Translations under genes and position numbers: made by a program | Source of the DNA: Trema orientale | Lineage: Eukaryota; Streptophyta; Magnoliopsida; Rosales; Cannabaceae | Direction of reading: 5' to 3' | Length of the DNA stretch: 64,000 nucleotides | NCBI GenBank assembly: GCA_002914845.1 | Contig: JXTC01000745.1 | Location: forward strand, 1 to 64,000 | The notes under the pieces: generated by a model | Databases searched by the model: none | The model's input: only the letters and a program-made list of their open reading frames with translations | Told to the model about the DNA's origin: nothing | Part shown: positions 21,558 through 32,494 of the stretch, in pieces | Layout of the letters: every line of letters starts with the position of its first letter | Numbering within the stretch: the stretch's first letter is position 1

Positions 21558-21709
21558 CCTCGCCAGCCTGCGACCACGCCAGCTCACCGTCTGAGTCGGC
21601 CTATCGCGAACCCGTCCTCGTCCGAAGTCGAGCACCAGCTGCCACTCATTGCTTAAGGTTCTAAACCTATATGTGTGTATAGTTATTAGTCATTAGAATA
21701 TATAGATAT
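21558..21709. other. Short GC-rich patch next to the MBD fragment
   Basis: 21558-21655 is GC-rich (gcctgcgaccacgccagctc) and abuts the end of the duplicated MBD piece exactly. Its origin is not recognised. It may be captured or filler DNA. Confidence 0.
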
Positions 21710-21890
21710 GGGGATGGCTACGGTAGGGGCGTCCCTACGTAGGGGCATGCCTTAATTATCGTTAGATGGGAATCTGTGGGGAATAACGGGAATCTGTGGA
21801 GAATCTATTTATATACAGATTCCCATCCAACGGTGAATAGATAGGGCCCTACGTAGGGGCGCCCCTACTGTAGACGCGCCCGATATGGGG
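21706..21890 (+). mobile_element. 172-bp MITE, copy 1
   Basis: The element (21710-21881) begins GGGGATGGCTACGGTAGGGG and ends GTAGACGCGCCC, the same as the two copies at 31834-32005 and 32046-32217, all exactly 172 bp. Inside are inverted segments (gatgggaatctgt and acagattcccatc). The string GATATGGGG occurs at 21706-21714 and 21882-21890, overlapping the start of the element by four bases. Confidence 0.
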
Positions 21891-22119
21891 ATATATTCGA
21901 AAAAAATAAAAAAAAAATTATTTATTAAGAAAAGGGTATTTATTTAAGTCCTATACCTGTTACCCAAACCTCTCTTTACTTATTTTTATTTTTTATTTAT
22001 TTTTTTTCTTTTGTACTATTAGCTTTTACACGTATACCCAAAAAAAAAAGGAAAAGAAGAAAAAGGAAAAAAAAAAGAAGGAAAAAAAACGATGAGTGAA
22101 CAAAAAAAATGACTCATCA
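21891..22119. other. Low-complexity AT-rich DNA
   Basis: T-rich and A-rich tracts. No gene seen. Confidence 0.
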
Positions 22120-25100
22120 GGGGACAAATCTATCCCCGTTGTAGTTCAGTCTGAAGGAATATTCAATACAGGAATTACTCTTACAGAGATGAATTAGAAT
22201 ATATGGTCTCAGTTGATGAAAATACATATTGCCGAAAGAGACAAGATCTCCTACATTCTTGGCAAGACTAAGTCACATGTGGAATCAGATGAAGGATACT
22301 AAAAGAGGTATGCTGAAAATCAAAAGGTCAAATAGTGGCTACTAATCTCCATGTCACCAGAAATTATGAGGCGTTATTTAAGCTTACCCACTGCCTATGA
22401 CATTTGGATGCCTTGTCCAAAGCATTCTACGATGGAAGTGATGAATTATAAGTGTTTATTCTGAATCAGAAGGCCTTCTCAGCAAAACAAAAGGGGAAAA
22501 TACTCTTTGTGCATTATGGAGAGTTGACTGAAATTTTTTAAGAATTGGACCATCGTGATAGGTGGTTATGAAGGACCCATATGATGTGAAAACATATCGT
22601 AAGACCATTAAACGACAACGGGTTCACATATTCTTTGCCGGCTTAGATGATATTTTTGACCAAATTTGTGGAGAGATTCTGCACAAAGAACTAGTTCCAA
22701 ATTTGGTAGAGTGCTATTTTTTGGTCCGCAGTGAAGAAATACAATGCACCACATTGAACAAGGAGGTAGAACTGTCGGAATCTTCAGCATTGATGACTCA
22801 AAATAAATCCAATGAAAAATAGTTTCCTCAAAATCAACAATCAAGATCTGACAAGTTCAACTACAAATGCACTCATTGCCACAAAATTGGTCATACAAAA
22901 AGTCGATGTTTTGAACTTGTTGGATACCTAGAATGGTGGGACTGTAACTATAAAATCCAGTATTAGTAAGGGCAAAAGAGATAATTTAAGCTCAATGGCA
23001 TTGCTGTAATTTTGAATTTTCGGAATAAAATAAGCAAAATATTTGAATTTAATATTCAGGTGCTATAGTGTCAGGAAATTGCTTAAAAGGGCCCCTAGAA
23101 TTTCATATTCTCACATTTGAGGGCTTGGAAAAGAGAGAAAGGCGAGAATCTGCCGAGCTCTACCACCGCCACACGCCTCTGCCACCAGACCCACATGCCG
23201 GCCCACGTGAAAGATCAGCCACTGACAAAGTAACTACCACCGGTCCTGTTGCGTTTCGCCACTAGACGCCACCGCAGGAGCTCGCCAAAGTTTCTGCCTG
23301 AAACTTAGTTTTCCGGCCACCGGCGCGCCGTTCGACGTCAGCTGCCCTCACCGCTGGCACGTGCAGTCTCCTATCGCCGTCGCCAACCTCTACTAAGTGG
23401 TTTCACGGCTTAACTCACCTCCGGTAAGTTTTTATGACTTTTACCGTTTTTACCAAGTTTGTTAAAAGTGATATTTTCGTAAATTTTTGGTTACCAGAGG
23501 TAAATATTTGAGATGAAAGAGGGTTAAAAATCATGAATAATTATGGTTAGAGAAGTAAAAAAAGTATCCAGAAGTGTAGAAAATTTTAATTAGAAAAAGA
23601 AGACATTTTTTCTAAATATTTACAAAAAGTGGTATTTATGTAATTTTCAGATTTTTGAGGTTAATTAATGCTCAGGACCTCGAAACTAAGTTCTAATTTT
23701 GAATTTGAACTCAGTGAGATCGAGAGATGAATTTTAATATAAACTACCACTATTTTCGAAGTGGAACAAAAATTAGAATTTCGTAGCTCGAAAATTATAC
23801 CGTTTTGCGTGCTACGGGCATTCCCGCACCGGGACCCACTTTTGATAAAGCAGATGTCTAATCCAGTATTTTTTGATGCTCTGAATTCAGTGTTGACCTC
23901 TGTTTCTCCATTTGAGACTCCAGAGAAAAAGTCACTTTTTGAAGTGGACTTATCGGGATCCAAAAATTACTGTTCGAACACCTGAGTAATCAACAGAGGA
24001 TTCTACGAGCATCATTAGCCTGGTATTACTACCATATCGAGGTAGAGATTCGATTACTAGATTTTTATATCTATTTATTTTAATTGTATTAAAATTTATT
24101 TATAAAAAATCAAAATTTTACGATGGATTGGCAAATTATTGAAAATTGTTAGATTGTACCGGGCTTGGACTGTGTAGATTTTTGTACATATTTTTACATT
24201 GTGAATATGGGATAAAACATCAATGTGTTGTCCATGTTACAGTAGATCCCAGGATAATGCCAAGTTAGATTTTAAAGCATAATTTAATCGTTGGATGCAT
24301 GGTTATTACGAACTGTTACATGTTGTACATATCATAGGATCACACACTTGAGTTCCATTATAGCATCGCAGTATTTTAGATCGCTGGTGAGTTGCTGCAG
24401 TACTAGGCGAGAGATCTAGGCCACTGCCCAGGTTTTATCTGATACGCCTACTGGCAGTGTTAGGATGCTAGATACCTCTGCTACAGAGGTATTAAAGGGT
24501 CATGATGGGACGATAAGAGTTCACTTATTTACCTGTTAATGTATGATATGTACAACGATGTAGTTTTAGATTTGGTTTTGAATATATGATTATTCTAGAT
24601 ACCAATGATTTATAAATTTGATTTATAAATAGATTTAAAGGTACTAACCATCCAGGTTTGAGAAATTGTATCTATTCAAAAGGTAATTAAATTTCTACTG
24701 AGCATGTGAATGCTCACCTCTTAATTTTTCCCTCTCAGGTAGTGTTCGGTGTGACTCGAGAGCAGAGTAGTGAGGAGCTAGTTACCTTACTGGGAATTGG
24801 TAACTATGTATAATAACTTTGTTATTTGTTTTGGCTTGTATTAAACATTTAAAGACCCGTTTCACGGACTCGGCCTGTATAATTATTATGCTGGATTGTG
24901 AAACTACTGATGATGATGCGTGGTTTATTTCTAGTAATAAATTTTATTAATAATCTATGTCTTCACAAAACTGTGAGAATTTTATTTTAAAAATTATTTT
25001 TATAAATTTTTCAAAAACAACTTTTGAATTTCCACTTGTAAAATTCTTTTTCTACCACCGGCCCAGAGTTTAGGTCGTGAAAATAACCCTGATCAACGGA

Positions 25101-25676
25101 CAAAAAATTCTAAAGAAACTTCCACTGCTACTGTTGTTGAAATGAAGACCCAAGATGAAAAAGATAAAAGTGTCTCAGCATTGACAACAATTGCAGATGA
25201 TTTCGTGTGGTATTAAATCGAATTGATACCTATGCTGTGAAGCTTATGATGGTGTGAGCCTTGCATGTGAAGCTTCTGAAATTGATTGTGATGCTGTGAA
25301 GCTCATGAAATTTTTTTTGAGTCTAGCATCTGAAATTCTATAAACCGATGTGCTGTGAAACTCATGTGAATTTGAGCCTGACATGTGAAGTTCTAGAAAT
25401 CAATCTGTTGTGAAACTCATGTGAACTTGAGTCTGGCATGAGAGATTTATAAAATAGTTCTAAAACTCATGTGCAAGTTGATATATACCAACTTGATGGG
25501 GAATGTTGAATTAGTATTGTATTAGTTTCCATATTTTTTGTAAACTGTCTTGTGGGATTTGTGAGAGTTTGTCTGCTGGTTTTAAGGGAATTTGTAGGGT
25601 CTTTAATCTCTATAAATTCCTTGTTCTTGTTCTGTTAAAACTATGAATGAAAAAAATGTGATGTTGATGTTCAACA
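22120..25676 (+). mobile_element. Ty1-copia remnant: gag plus 3' LTR, interrupted by another LTR
   Basis: 22120-22942 encodes a decayed copia gag (UBN2 type) in broken frames: ISYILGKTKSHVES, LPTAYDIW, then a zinc knuckle CTHCHKIGHTKSRC at 22868-22909 followed by FELVGY. After an inserted block (22943-25082) gag resumes with NPDQRTKNSKETSTATVVE. Protease, integrase and reverse transcriptase are missing. A purine-rich tract (gatgggga) precedes a 173-bp 3' LTR, 25504-25676, with exact ends TGTTGAA...TTCAACA. No 5' LTR found. An internally deleted, dead copy. 25225-25470 has degenerate repeats of a ctgtgaaactcatgtgaa type. Confidence 0.
22943..25082 (+). mobile_element. Probable solo LTR (Gypsy-like, 2.1 kb) inserted in copia gag
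   Basis: The block interrupts the gag frame exactly between 'WWD' and 'NPDQRTKN'. It begins TGTAACTATAAAATCC and ends GGTCGTGAAA, close to the TGTAA...GTCGTGACA ends of many plant Gypsy LTRs. The flanking five bases (GGGAC, TAACC) do not match, so no target duplication supports it. The GC-rich part at 23100-23410 and short frames elsewhere look non-coding. Confidence 0.
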
Positions 25677-28400
25677 ACAACTGCAACGAGAGCTCCGGTA
25701 TGGGCACACCTTGAATTTGGGTCTGTGAGAAACTCTGAGTTCAAGGAAGAGAATGGTGATTTGGAGAATTTTAGTTTGGGAGAGGAACTGTAAGGAATTT
25801 GTGTTTTGGTCTTTTGTATTGCACGGCCAGAAAGTAAGATTACCAGATAAAAAACAACGGTGTCAAATTGAGGGAGAAAGACGAGAGAAGGCTAGGGATT
25901 TCAAGGGTAGGTTTGGAATAGTATAAAGTATTAATTAAGAAAGAGATATTTATGTTAGTAAAATATTAAAGGGTTATCTATTTAACAGTAATACTCTAAA
26001 AGTGGGGCATTCTTGTACAAAGCCCAATAAAATATTAACCCTAAAGACAACAGATCATGAGCCAAATATACACAATCTAATATGTAAAGTGCGAATAACC
26101 AATCTAGTGCATAGTAAATCCAATTAGATTTATAAACCACTGATCATGTAGGAATTGGATGCAATTTAGGTAAACCGACATTTATGTAGATAAGATTAAA
26201 AACAACAAAAATGAATGATCTCATGGACAACTCTACTGATTACACTCGGCAAATGGCGTAGCTATGATTCGTGTAGCCTGAAGAGTGAAGCCTGAACATA
26301 TGGGAGCAAAAAGCATCAATGATTTCATTTTGGTGAAGAAATAATCACTATATGAGTAATGATATATATAAAGACATACAAATTTTATACACAATGATAT
26401 AATATGTATTTTTTATTAAGTATTTACATGATATGGTCTCACTACAAAAATACATATGCATGTATTTTTTACTAAGTATTTACGTGATATGGTCTCACTA
26501 TGAAAATACATATGCAGTTAAAAAACGTGCCACATCATCGCATATGATTACAATGATTTTTGTGTGTAAATTATATATATCCTAATATTACTCGTCAGTA
26601 TATATACCTGAACAGCTTTATTTTTTTAAGGTAAGGAAATGAGGGGCCACAACCACTAGCTCACCGTACTGAAGCTTATTCGGTAACTAAATAAGATGGT
26701 GTGACACTCGTTACACGTGAACTTAGATTTTGAAACTTCTTTTTATTATTCTTTTTGTGTGTGTTGGTTGAAAAGTGGTTTTGTAGTGTTATGTTAACGA
26801 AAAATGTGTAAAACTTTGACGGGTCTGCAAGAAAAAAGTTCCATTAACCCCAACGGGAAACATACACACGTATATTTAGAATTTTCCATGTATTTCCTGT
26901 TGTCAATTTTTCATAGGTATAAATATTATAACAAATATTAAACAATTTTGAAATATTTTTCCGTCTGATTTGCGCAATAGTACTGTAACTGTTGACGAAT
27001 AATTTTGGCATTGACGGAGATATCGAATTCCAAATCTATTATAATGTCGATATAGAGAAGTCTAAATTAACTCTAAAGACTCAAATTAAACCAAACATTT
27101 AACTATGGCTTAGTTATGAATATTATTTTCTCAAAAGACGTACCCATTAAAGATATCGATCCCGATCACATTCTGGAAAGAAGAATAATAATAATATTAA
27201 TAATAATAAACAAATAGAAAACCCTACGAGTTACCGATCAACATCAACAATATTTATCAAATTAAAAAGGATACTATGTTAATTTGTTTTTTATTTGTAT
27301 TCGTGCTTGGTCAGTCGATCCACATCTTTAGCGAAACTTCCAGACACGTACGACATTATCGATAAGTATTTCACTTACTAAAGGGTAAAATTGTCCGAAA
27401 AGTCAACAACAATTCTCAAATACGACACTTTTCTGATGATATATGTTAATATACTGAATTAACAATACATAAATAAATATACTCTTGCGTTTTAATGGTG
27501 CGTTACATGATACATACCTTGCTTAACACGAAAAATAAACTACAATATATCTTGTTTAAGACGAATAGTACTAGCGAATTATAATATACAAACAAATAAG
27601 ATAAATCTGAAAGAGCTGACTTAGACGAAGAAATCCATAGCTTCGTTCGAGAAGTGAGAAATATGTGAAGGTTAGAGTGACACTTCGTTTTGTTGTTTGC
27701 CGCGTAGAAAAGGGGATATGAATATTTGATTTTGATAGATTAGTAATAATTAGTATTGTCTGATAGAACACACTAGCTAAGGTCTACGTGGGTGCTTACG
27801 AAGCACGTTTCGCTTCCTGCGTTCTACGCTTTTAGTTTTACAAAGGAAAAGTACGTACGTACGTTTCACTTCTGTTGACTCATGACTAGTTTAAATTGCT
27901 TAATAAGTTGGTACTAAAAGCTTAAGCTTTCATACTCAAACTACTTTGCATAACTCTCTCTACGCGACTTTTAGGAGTTCTTGCTCCACTTCCACTCAAA
28001 TCAAAATAAGAAAAGTACTTCCTATTTTTTTTCTTTTATAAAAATTCTTTGAGAAGTAATAAAATTTACAATCATTAGAAAACAAATTAATTAATGAAAA
28101 GATTAAAATAAACCACTATTTTCTTTAGACCGAAAAATTGACCAAATAATAAGATAATCTATCTAGGTAGATAAACGTGTACACGCAGTCTTATTTTATC
28201 TTGTCCAGTCATAAATTTTTTTTTTAAAGTTTATATTTATTTGGATTAGTGTTCCCGTGTATATAGAAGGTAAATACAAAACCCACAGCTATTTTTAACC
28301 ATTGTGTTGACATGGGAAATTCAAAAACCAAAAAAAAAAATGTATATTTGAAGGTTTGTGTTGTCATTCTCGAAATAGAGGATCTTTCAAGTAAAACCAA
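25677..28400. other. Intergenic DNA
   Basis: 25689-25793 holds a short open frame (APVWAHLEFGSVRNSEFKEE...) with coding-like composition but no recognised family. A 56-bp tandem repeat lies at 26404-26516. The rest is AT-rich with no gene seen. Confidence 0.
26404..26516 (+). repeat. Two-copy tandem repeat, 56-bp unit
   Basis: The unit reads atgtattttttactaagtat, then ttacgtgatatggtctcact. The copies differ at a few sites. Confidence 0.
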
Positions 28401-28662
28401 AAAAACAAAAAAGGTTAAAACAAAATGGTAATTTATGTAATGTTTCCTTAAACAATATTTATGCTTCCTAAAGAAGATAATGGTAAAGAATTTGTCTCTC
28501 TCTTTTGGAAAAATAAATTGCACAACAGGGAAGGTGCCTGAAAAATTAATCCCTATATGGATTCTCTATATGCGCATTAATTACCAGGTAAAATGCATAC
28601 AAAAAATATTAATACATATTAGGAAAAAGGAAAAAGAAAAAAAAAAAAAAGCGCGTGGCATT

Positions 28663-28999
28663 CACGTGACGTGTGCGACTGACATTCAATAGCCCAATAT
28701 AAGGTTTCTAGAATCGTCAAACAGAGCAAAAGCTTTTGCAACTTCCAATCGCTCACCTCAAAGGACTTCTCCGCAAAGATTATTATTCCTAAACGCGGTG
28801 ATGTTAACGCGGTGACGCACGTACCAACGAAAGCGGCCATCACTATACTCGAAAAGTAATTTACCAAAAAGCCCATAGTGGTCGCTTCCTTAATCCTCAA
28901 GGAAAACGCAAGGTTAATTTTGACCATTCGTCTCAACTTGTTCAGCAAGAAGGTCAAACTTTCTCAGCTAAGCTAAAGCTCTACCAATCCCTATATATA
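28663..28999 (+). promoter_or_regulatory. Promoter region of the ZAT-type zinc-finger gene
   Basis: TATATATA at 28992-28999 lies a normal distance before a long 5' leader. Upstream are two inverted W-boxes, TTGACC at 28920-28925 and GGTCAA at 28952-28957, which are WRKY-factor targets. A G-box CACGTG at 28663-28668 is followed at once by a second ACGTG core. This combination suits a stress-induced gene. Motifs were seen directly; their use is inferred. Confidence 0.
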
Positions 29000-29222
29000 C
29001 ACCATCCTCAATACTCACTCCAACATCAGATACCATTCTCCATTCTCCTCCCTCAGAGTTCACATTCGCCGCCATCAGAAAAAACCCTTTCCGAATTCTT
29101 CTTCGTCTTATTCCTTCTCATTCACACCAATCCATCCCAGTTTCCATACAATTTTTTTTTTTTTTTTGTGGTAATCAATTTGATTAATTACTGCACTACC
29201 CATAAAAATTAAATTCTAATTA

Positions 29223-29816
29223 ATGATGAAGAGAGCTAGAGAAGATAATTATGTTGAGTCGGCCATGGACATGGCCAATTGCTTGATGCTATTGTCCAAA
29301 GTCGGCGGCGGAACCGACAGCGATACCGATACCGACACCGATAATTCGGACGCCAAGAGGTCATCAGAATCGACGACGACCTCCTCCTCCGGGCGCGTGT
29401 TCGCGTGCAAGACGTGTAACAGGCAGTTCCCGTCGTTTCAAGCGCTGGGAGGGCACCGGGCGAGCCACAAGAAGCCCAAGTTGTCGGAGGGGGACGACCA
29501 CGGGCAAGCGCAGCCACCGCCGAAGCCGAAGACGCACGAGTGCTCGATATGCGGGCTCGAGTTCGCAATTGGACAGGCGCTTGGCGGTCATATGAGGAGG
29601 CATAGGCAAGCCGCCGCGGCGGAGGATGCTCATGTTGTTAGTACTGGTCGTGAGCGTCACGCGCCGCTGCCCGTGTTGAAGAAATCGAGTAGCAGCAAGA
29701 GGGTTTTCGTGGGGTTGGACTTGGATTTGCATTTGGCGCCTCCGGGGAATCATTATGATTATGACTTGAAGTTGCAGCTAAAGGCTCCTCCTAGTTTGGA
29801 TTGTTTTTCATTCTGA
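29223..29816 (+). CDS. C2H2 zinc-finger repressor, two QALGGH fingers (ZAT11/ZAT12 type)
   Basis: Intronless, 197 residues, starting at tandem ATGs (MMKRAREDN). Finger 1 (about residues 60-82) reads [20 protein letters not shown]. Finger 2 (about 107-129) reads [20 protein letters not shown]. Both carry the plant-specific QALGGH helix and the CX2CX12HX3H spacing. An Asp/Thr/Ser-rich N-terminal region (DSDTDTDTD) lies between an L-box-like segment and finger 1. Near the C-terminus DLDLHLAPP is an EAR-type (LxLxL/DLN-like) repression motif. Such C1-2i proteins act in the nucleus as stress-responsive transcription repressors. The W-boxes and G-box upstream fit induction by stress. GC content is higher than its surroundings, as usual for this family. 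Which ZAT paralogue it matches is not decided. Confidence 0.
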   Translation: MMKRAREDNYVESAMDMANCLMLLSKVGGGTDSDTDTDTDNSDAKRSSESTTTSSSGRVFACKTCNRQFPSFQALGGHRASHKKPKLSEGDDHGQAQPPPKPKTHECSICGLEFAIGQALGGHMRRHRQAAAAEDAHVVSTGRERHAPLPVLKKSSSSKRVFVGLDLDLHLAPPGNHYDYDLKLQLKAPPSLDCFSF

Positions 29817-31040
29817 GTTATATAGAGAGAGCTGATCGATCTCATGTTTATATGGGTTTCATTATTGTAGTTGCGGATTTTTATACTTGATTGTATTTAT
29901 TTATTTATTTTATATATATTATTCATGTTCATAGACTCATATACTAGAGAACTGGGGATTCTTTTTTTCTTTGGAAATCGGTTTTGATTTCTCTTTGTTG
30001 ATATTTGATTATTTCATTATTGTTTTTTTTTTTTCTTTGCTATGTATATATACGTCACTAACCTATAAATTTGAATCGCAGTTGGTTGAAAAAGAAAAGA
30101 AAAAAGGCATATTACCTTTCGTTGTTTGAAAGTTTGATTTAGTAATGATTTATAGATTTCTAAGATTCTAACATGAACACGTAAAGATTATTCTAGTATA
30201 GCTTAGTTAGCTAGTTTATTAATTCGTACCTTAGACTACACATGTACTACGATTGATAACGTACGAAAGGAACTTTTGTACGATCGATATTTCAGATAAA
30301 AGATGCAGAGCTTGTAGTTGTACTTCTAGTTCTAACAAAGCAAAAGCAATTATCTCAAATTAAGTTCCACAAAGCATAATGCTATGTATTAGTTGGAACG
30401 AAGTTAAATACATATGATCACTAACCTTGATTAAAGTTATAAAAATTTAGAATCTCATATGTATGTGCGATCTAATTAGCAGATCGAGTCATAAATAGAA
30501 AGTTTGACTACACAAGAATTTAGCTCGCATATTATTCATATAGTATGCGATTTGGCAACACGAAAAATCTAAAAAAAAATTAAATAAATCAAACAACTAC
30601 ACTTTCGAATAATCTTATTTAAAGAAAGCAAAGACTTTAGTGGACAATTACCATTCTTATAAAGTTACCCAAAATTATAATTATTATTATATTGTTTCCA
30701 ATTACTATTCTTATAAAATTACCCAAAATTATAATTATTATATCGTTTCCAATTCATAAAATTGGGAGGACTCAGACACATTATTCGACACAATTCCATT
30801 ATTAGGGACTCGTCTTATTATTAGACAATTCCTCTATTACAAGTACAACCATTGCACTAAAATCTTTCCTTAGACTTCTACTTTGAAACTCTGTAATCTT
30901 TCTCAAATAGTGAAACCACTATGGATACAAGCCACCATGGATACAAGCCATTCTTTTGGGACTGATCCGCATAAAAATTCTTTGTGTTATTTACTTCTTT
31001 ACTATTTTTATGCAATTTATTCATAGTCTCTAATTGCAAT
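29817..31040. other. 3' flank of the zinc-finger gene and intergenic DNA
   Basis: AT-rich. A roughly 58-bp segment containing ttaccattcttataaaatta is imperfectly repeated near 30648-30750. No gene seen. Confidence 0.
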
Positions 31041-31235
31041 TATTTCATTGACAAAACGTTTTTTTTTAAAAAAAAAGTGAGGCTTAAGTAATGACCACCA
31101 CTTATTACAAATTTAAAGGAAAATAACACACACACACTCTACCAAGATTTGAACTCCTGACCCCCTAAACTCACACACACATCTCTCAAGCCTTAGACCA
31201 ACTGAGCTAGCCCCAGTTGGTATTTCATTGACAAA
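31041..31235 (-). mobile_element. tRNA-derived SINE, copy 2, with 15-bp target duplication
   Basis: TATTTCATTGACAAA occurs at 31041-31055 and 31221-31235, an exact direct repeat bounding the element (31056-31220). On the minus strand it reads GGGGCTAGCTCAGTTGG (A-box), GGAGTTCAAATC (B-box), then the shared 3' segment (AAGTGGTGGTCATTACTTAA) and a T-run followed by an A-run. Structure and duplication are those of a retroposed tRNA-derived SINE. Confidence 0.
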
Positions 31236-31712
31236 TCTTACGTCAGTGATAATCAAAGATATCAATGACTAAGTAACTAGTTTCTTATTTGAGTTTAATC
31301 TGACTATAACTATATAAGCGGGTCCGTAATTGGTGATCTAAAGGAAACCAAAAGTTGAAAACCTCAAAAAGAAAGCTTAGAGAACATGTACCCAAAAAGT
31401 GGTTCCAAATTAAGACACCTGAGGCGGTACAATGGGACACGCACAGAGGTTTTTTCTTTTTCTTTTTTTTTCAATGCAGACACGCTCAGAGTTTTTTATT
31501 TGAGTTTAATCTTTTTTTTATTTGTTAAACTATTTGAGTTTAACCTGACTCTAGCTATATAAGCAACCAAAAGTTGAAAACCTCAAAAAGAAAGCTTAGA
31601 GATCATGTACCCAAAAAGTGGTTCCCAATTACGACCCCAGCTGAGGCGGTACAGTAACACACGCTTAGAGGGCTTTTTCTTTTTTTTTTTTGGAATGCAG
31701 ACACGCTCAGAG
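31236..31712. other. Intergenic DNA with a local duplication
   Basis: A segment containing aagttgaaaacctcaaaaag and agaaagcttagag occurs twice (about 31340-31500 and 31560-31720), together with 'atgtacccaaaaagtggttc', giving a roughly 215-bp duplication. No gene seen. Confidence 0.
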
Positions 31713-31824
31713 TTTATTAACGGGAAATTAGGTCTTTTGTACGGCATTTTTAGGGAAAAAAAAGTTGAAAAATACAATGAGATGTGTTTTTTGTAATTCT
31801 TGTACGATTTTTATTAAAAACATA

Positions 31825-32014
31825 TTATTTTTGGGGCGCGTCTACAGTAGGGGCGCCCTTACGTAGGGCCCTGTCTATTCACCGTTGGATGGGAATCTGT
31901 ATATAAATAGATTCTCCACAGATTCCCGTTATTCTCCACAGATTCCTATCCAACGATAATTAAGGCAGGACTCTACGTAGGGACGCCCCTACCGTAGCCA
32001 TCCCCTTATTTTTA
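31825..32014 (-). mobile_element. 172-bp MITE, copy 2 (reverse orientation)
   Basis: 31834-32005 runs from GGGCGCGTCTACAGTAGGGG to GTAGCCATCCCC, the reverse of copies 1 and 3. The flanks TTATTTTTG and TTATTTTTA match at 8 of 9, fitting 9-bp target duplication and a Mutator-like origin. Confidence 0.
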
Positions 32015-32036
32015 AAATATATTTAAAAAAATACTT

Positions 32037-32226
32037 TTTTTTAAAGGGGATGGCTACGGTAGGGGCGTCCCTACGTAGGGTCATGCCTTAATTGTCGTTG
32101 GATGGGAATCTGTGGGGAATAACGGGAATCTGTGGAGAATCTATTTATATACAGATTCCCATCCAACGGTGAATAGACAGGGCCCTACGTAGGGGCGCTC
32201 CTACTGTAGACGCGCCCTTTTTTAAA
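32037..32226 (+). mobile_element. 172-bp MITE, copy 3
   Basis: 32046-32217 begins GGGGATGGCTACGGTAGGGG and ends GTAGACGCGCCC. TTTTTTAAA flanks both sides exactly (32037-32045 and 32218-32226). It lies 40 bp from copy 2 in the opposite orientation, so together they form a long inverted repeat. Confidence 0.
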
Positions 32227-32494
32227 TAGTAACTAATAACCGGTAACCATTTTTCAGAAGCTAGTAACTAGTAATAAAGGTATTTATTATTGGTATATAA
32301 CCGATAACTGGTAACCAGTAACCAGTTTTCAGAAATTAGTAACTAATAACCATTTTAAAAATGATATTTTTCTAAAAAATTTTAAAAAGTAGTATTTTTC
32401 TAATAAAAATCGTATAAAAAAAAAACCTGAACTCTGTATTTTTGTAATTTTTTTAGGGTTTTATAGGTAAAAGTGTTAGAAACCCTTTATTAAT

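Larger units (their letters stand above)
31713..32494 (+). mobile_element. GGTTACTAG-family MULE MITE, copy D, with two nested MITEs
   Basis: The element (31722-32485) begins GGGAAATTAGG and ends GTTAGAAACCC. The flanks TTTATTAAC (31713-31721) and TTTATTAAT (32486-32494) match at 8 of 9. The interior has the repeated GGTAACCAGTAACC core and palindromic arms. Two 172-bp MITEs inserted in it, so without them it returns to about 400 bp like copies A and B. Confidence 0.

Noticed and set aside
29236..29753. Long minus-strand frames opposite the zinc-finger gene
   Set aside because: They are antisense shadows of the GC-rich ZAT coding sequence.
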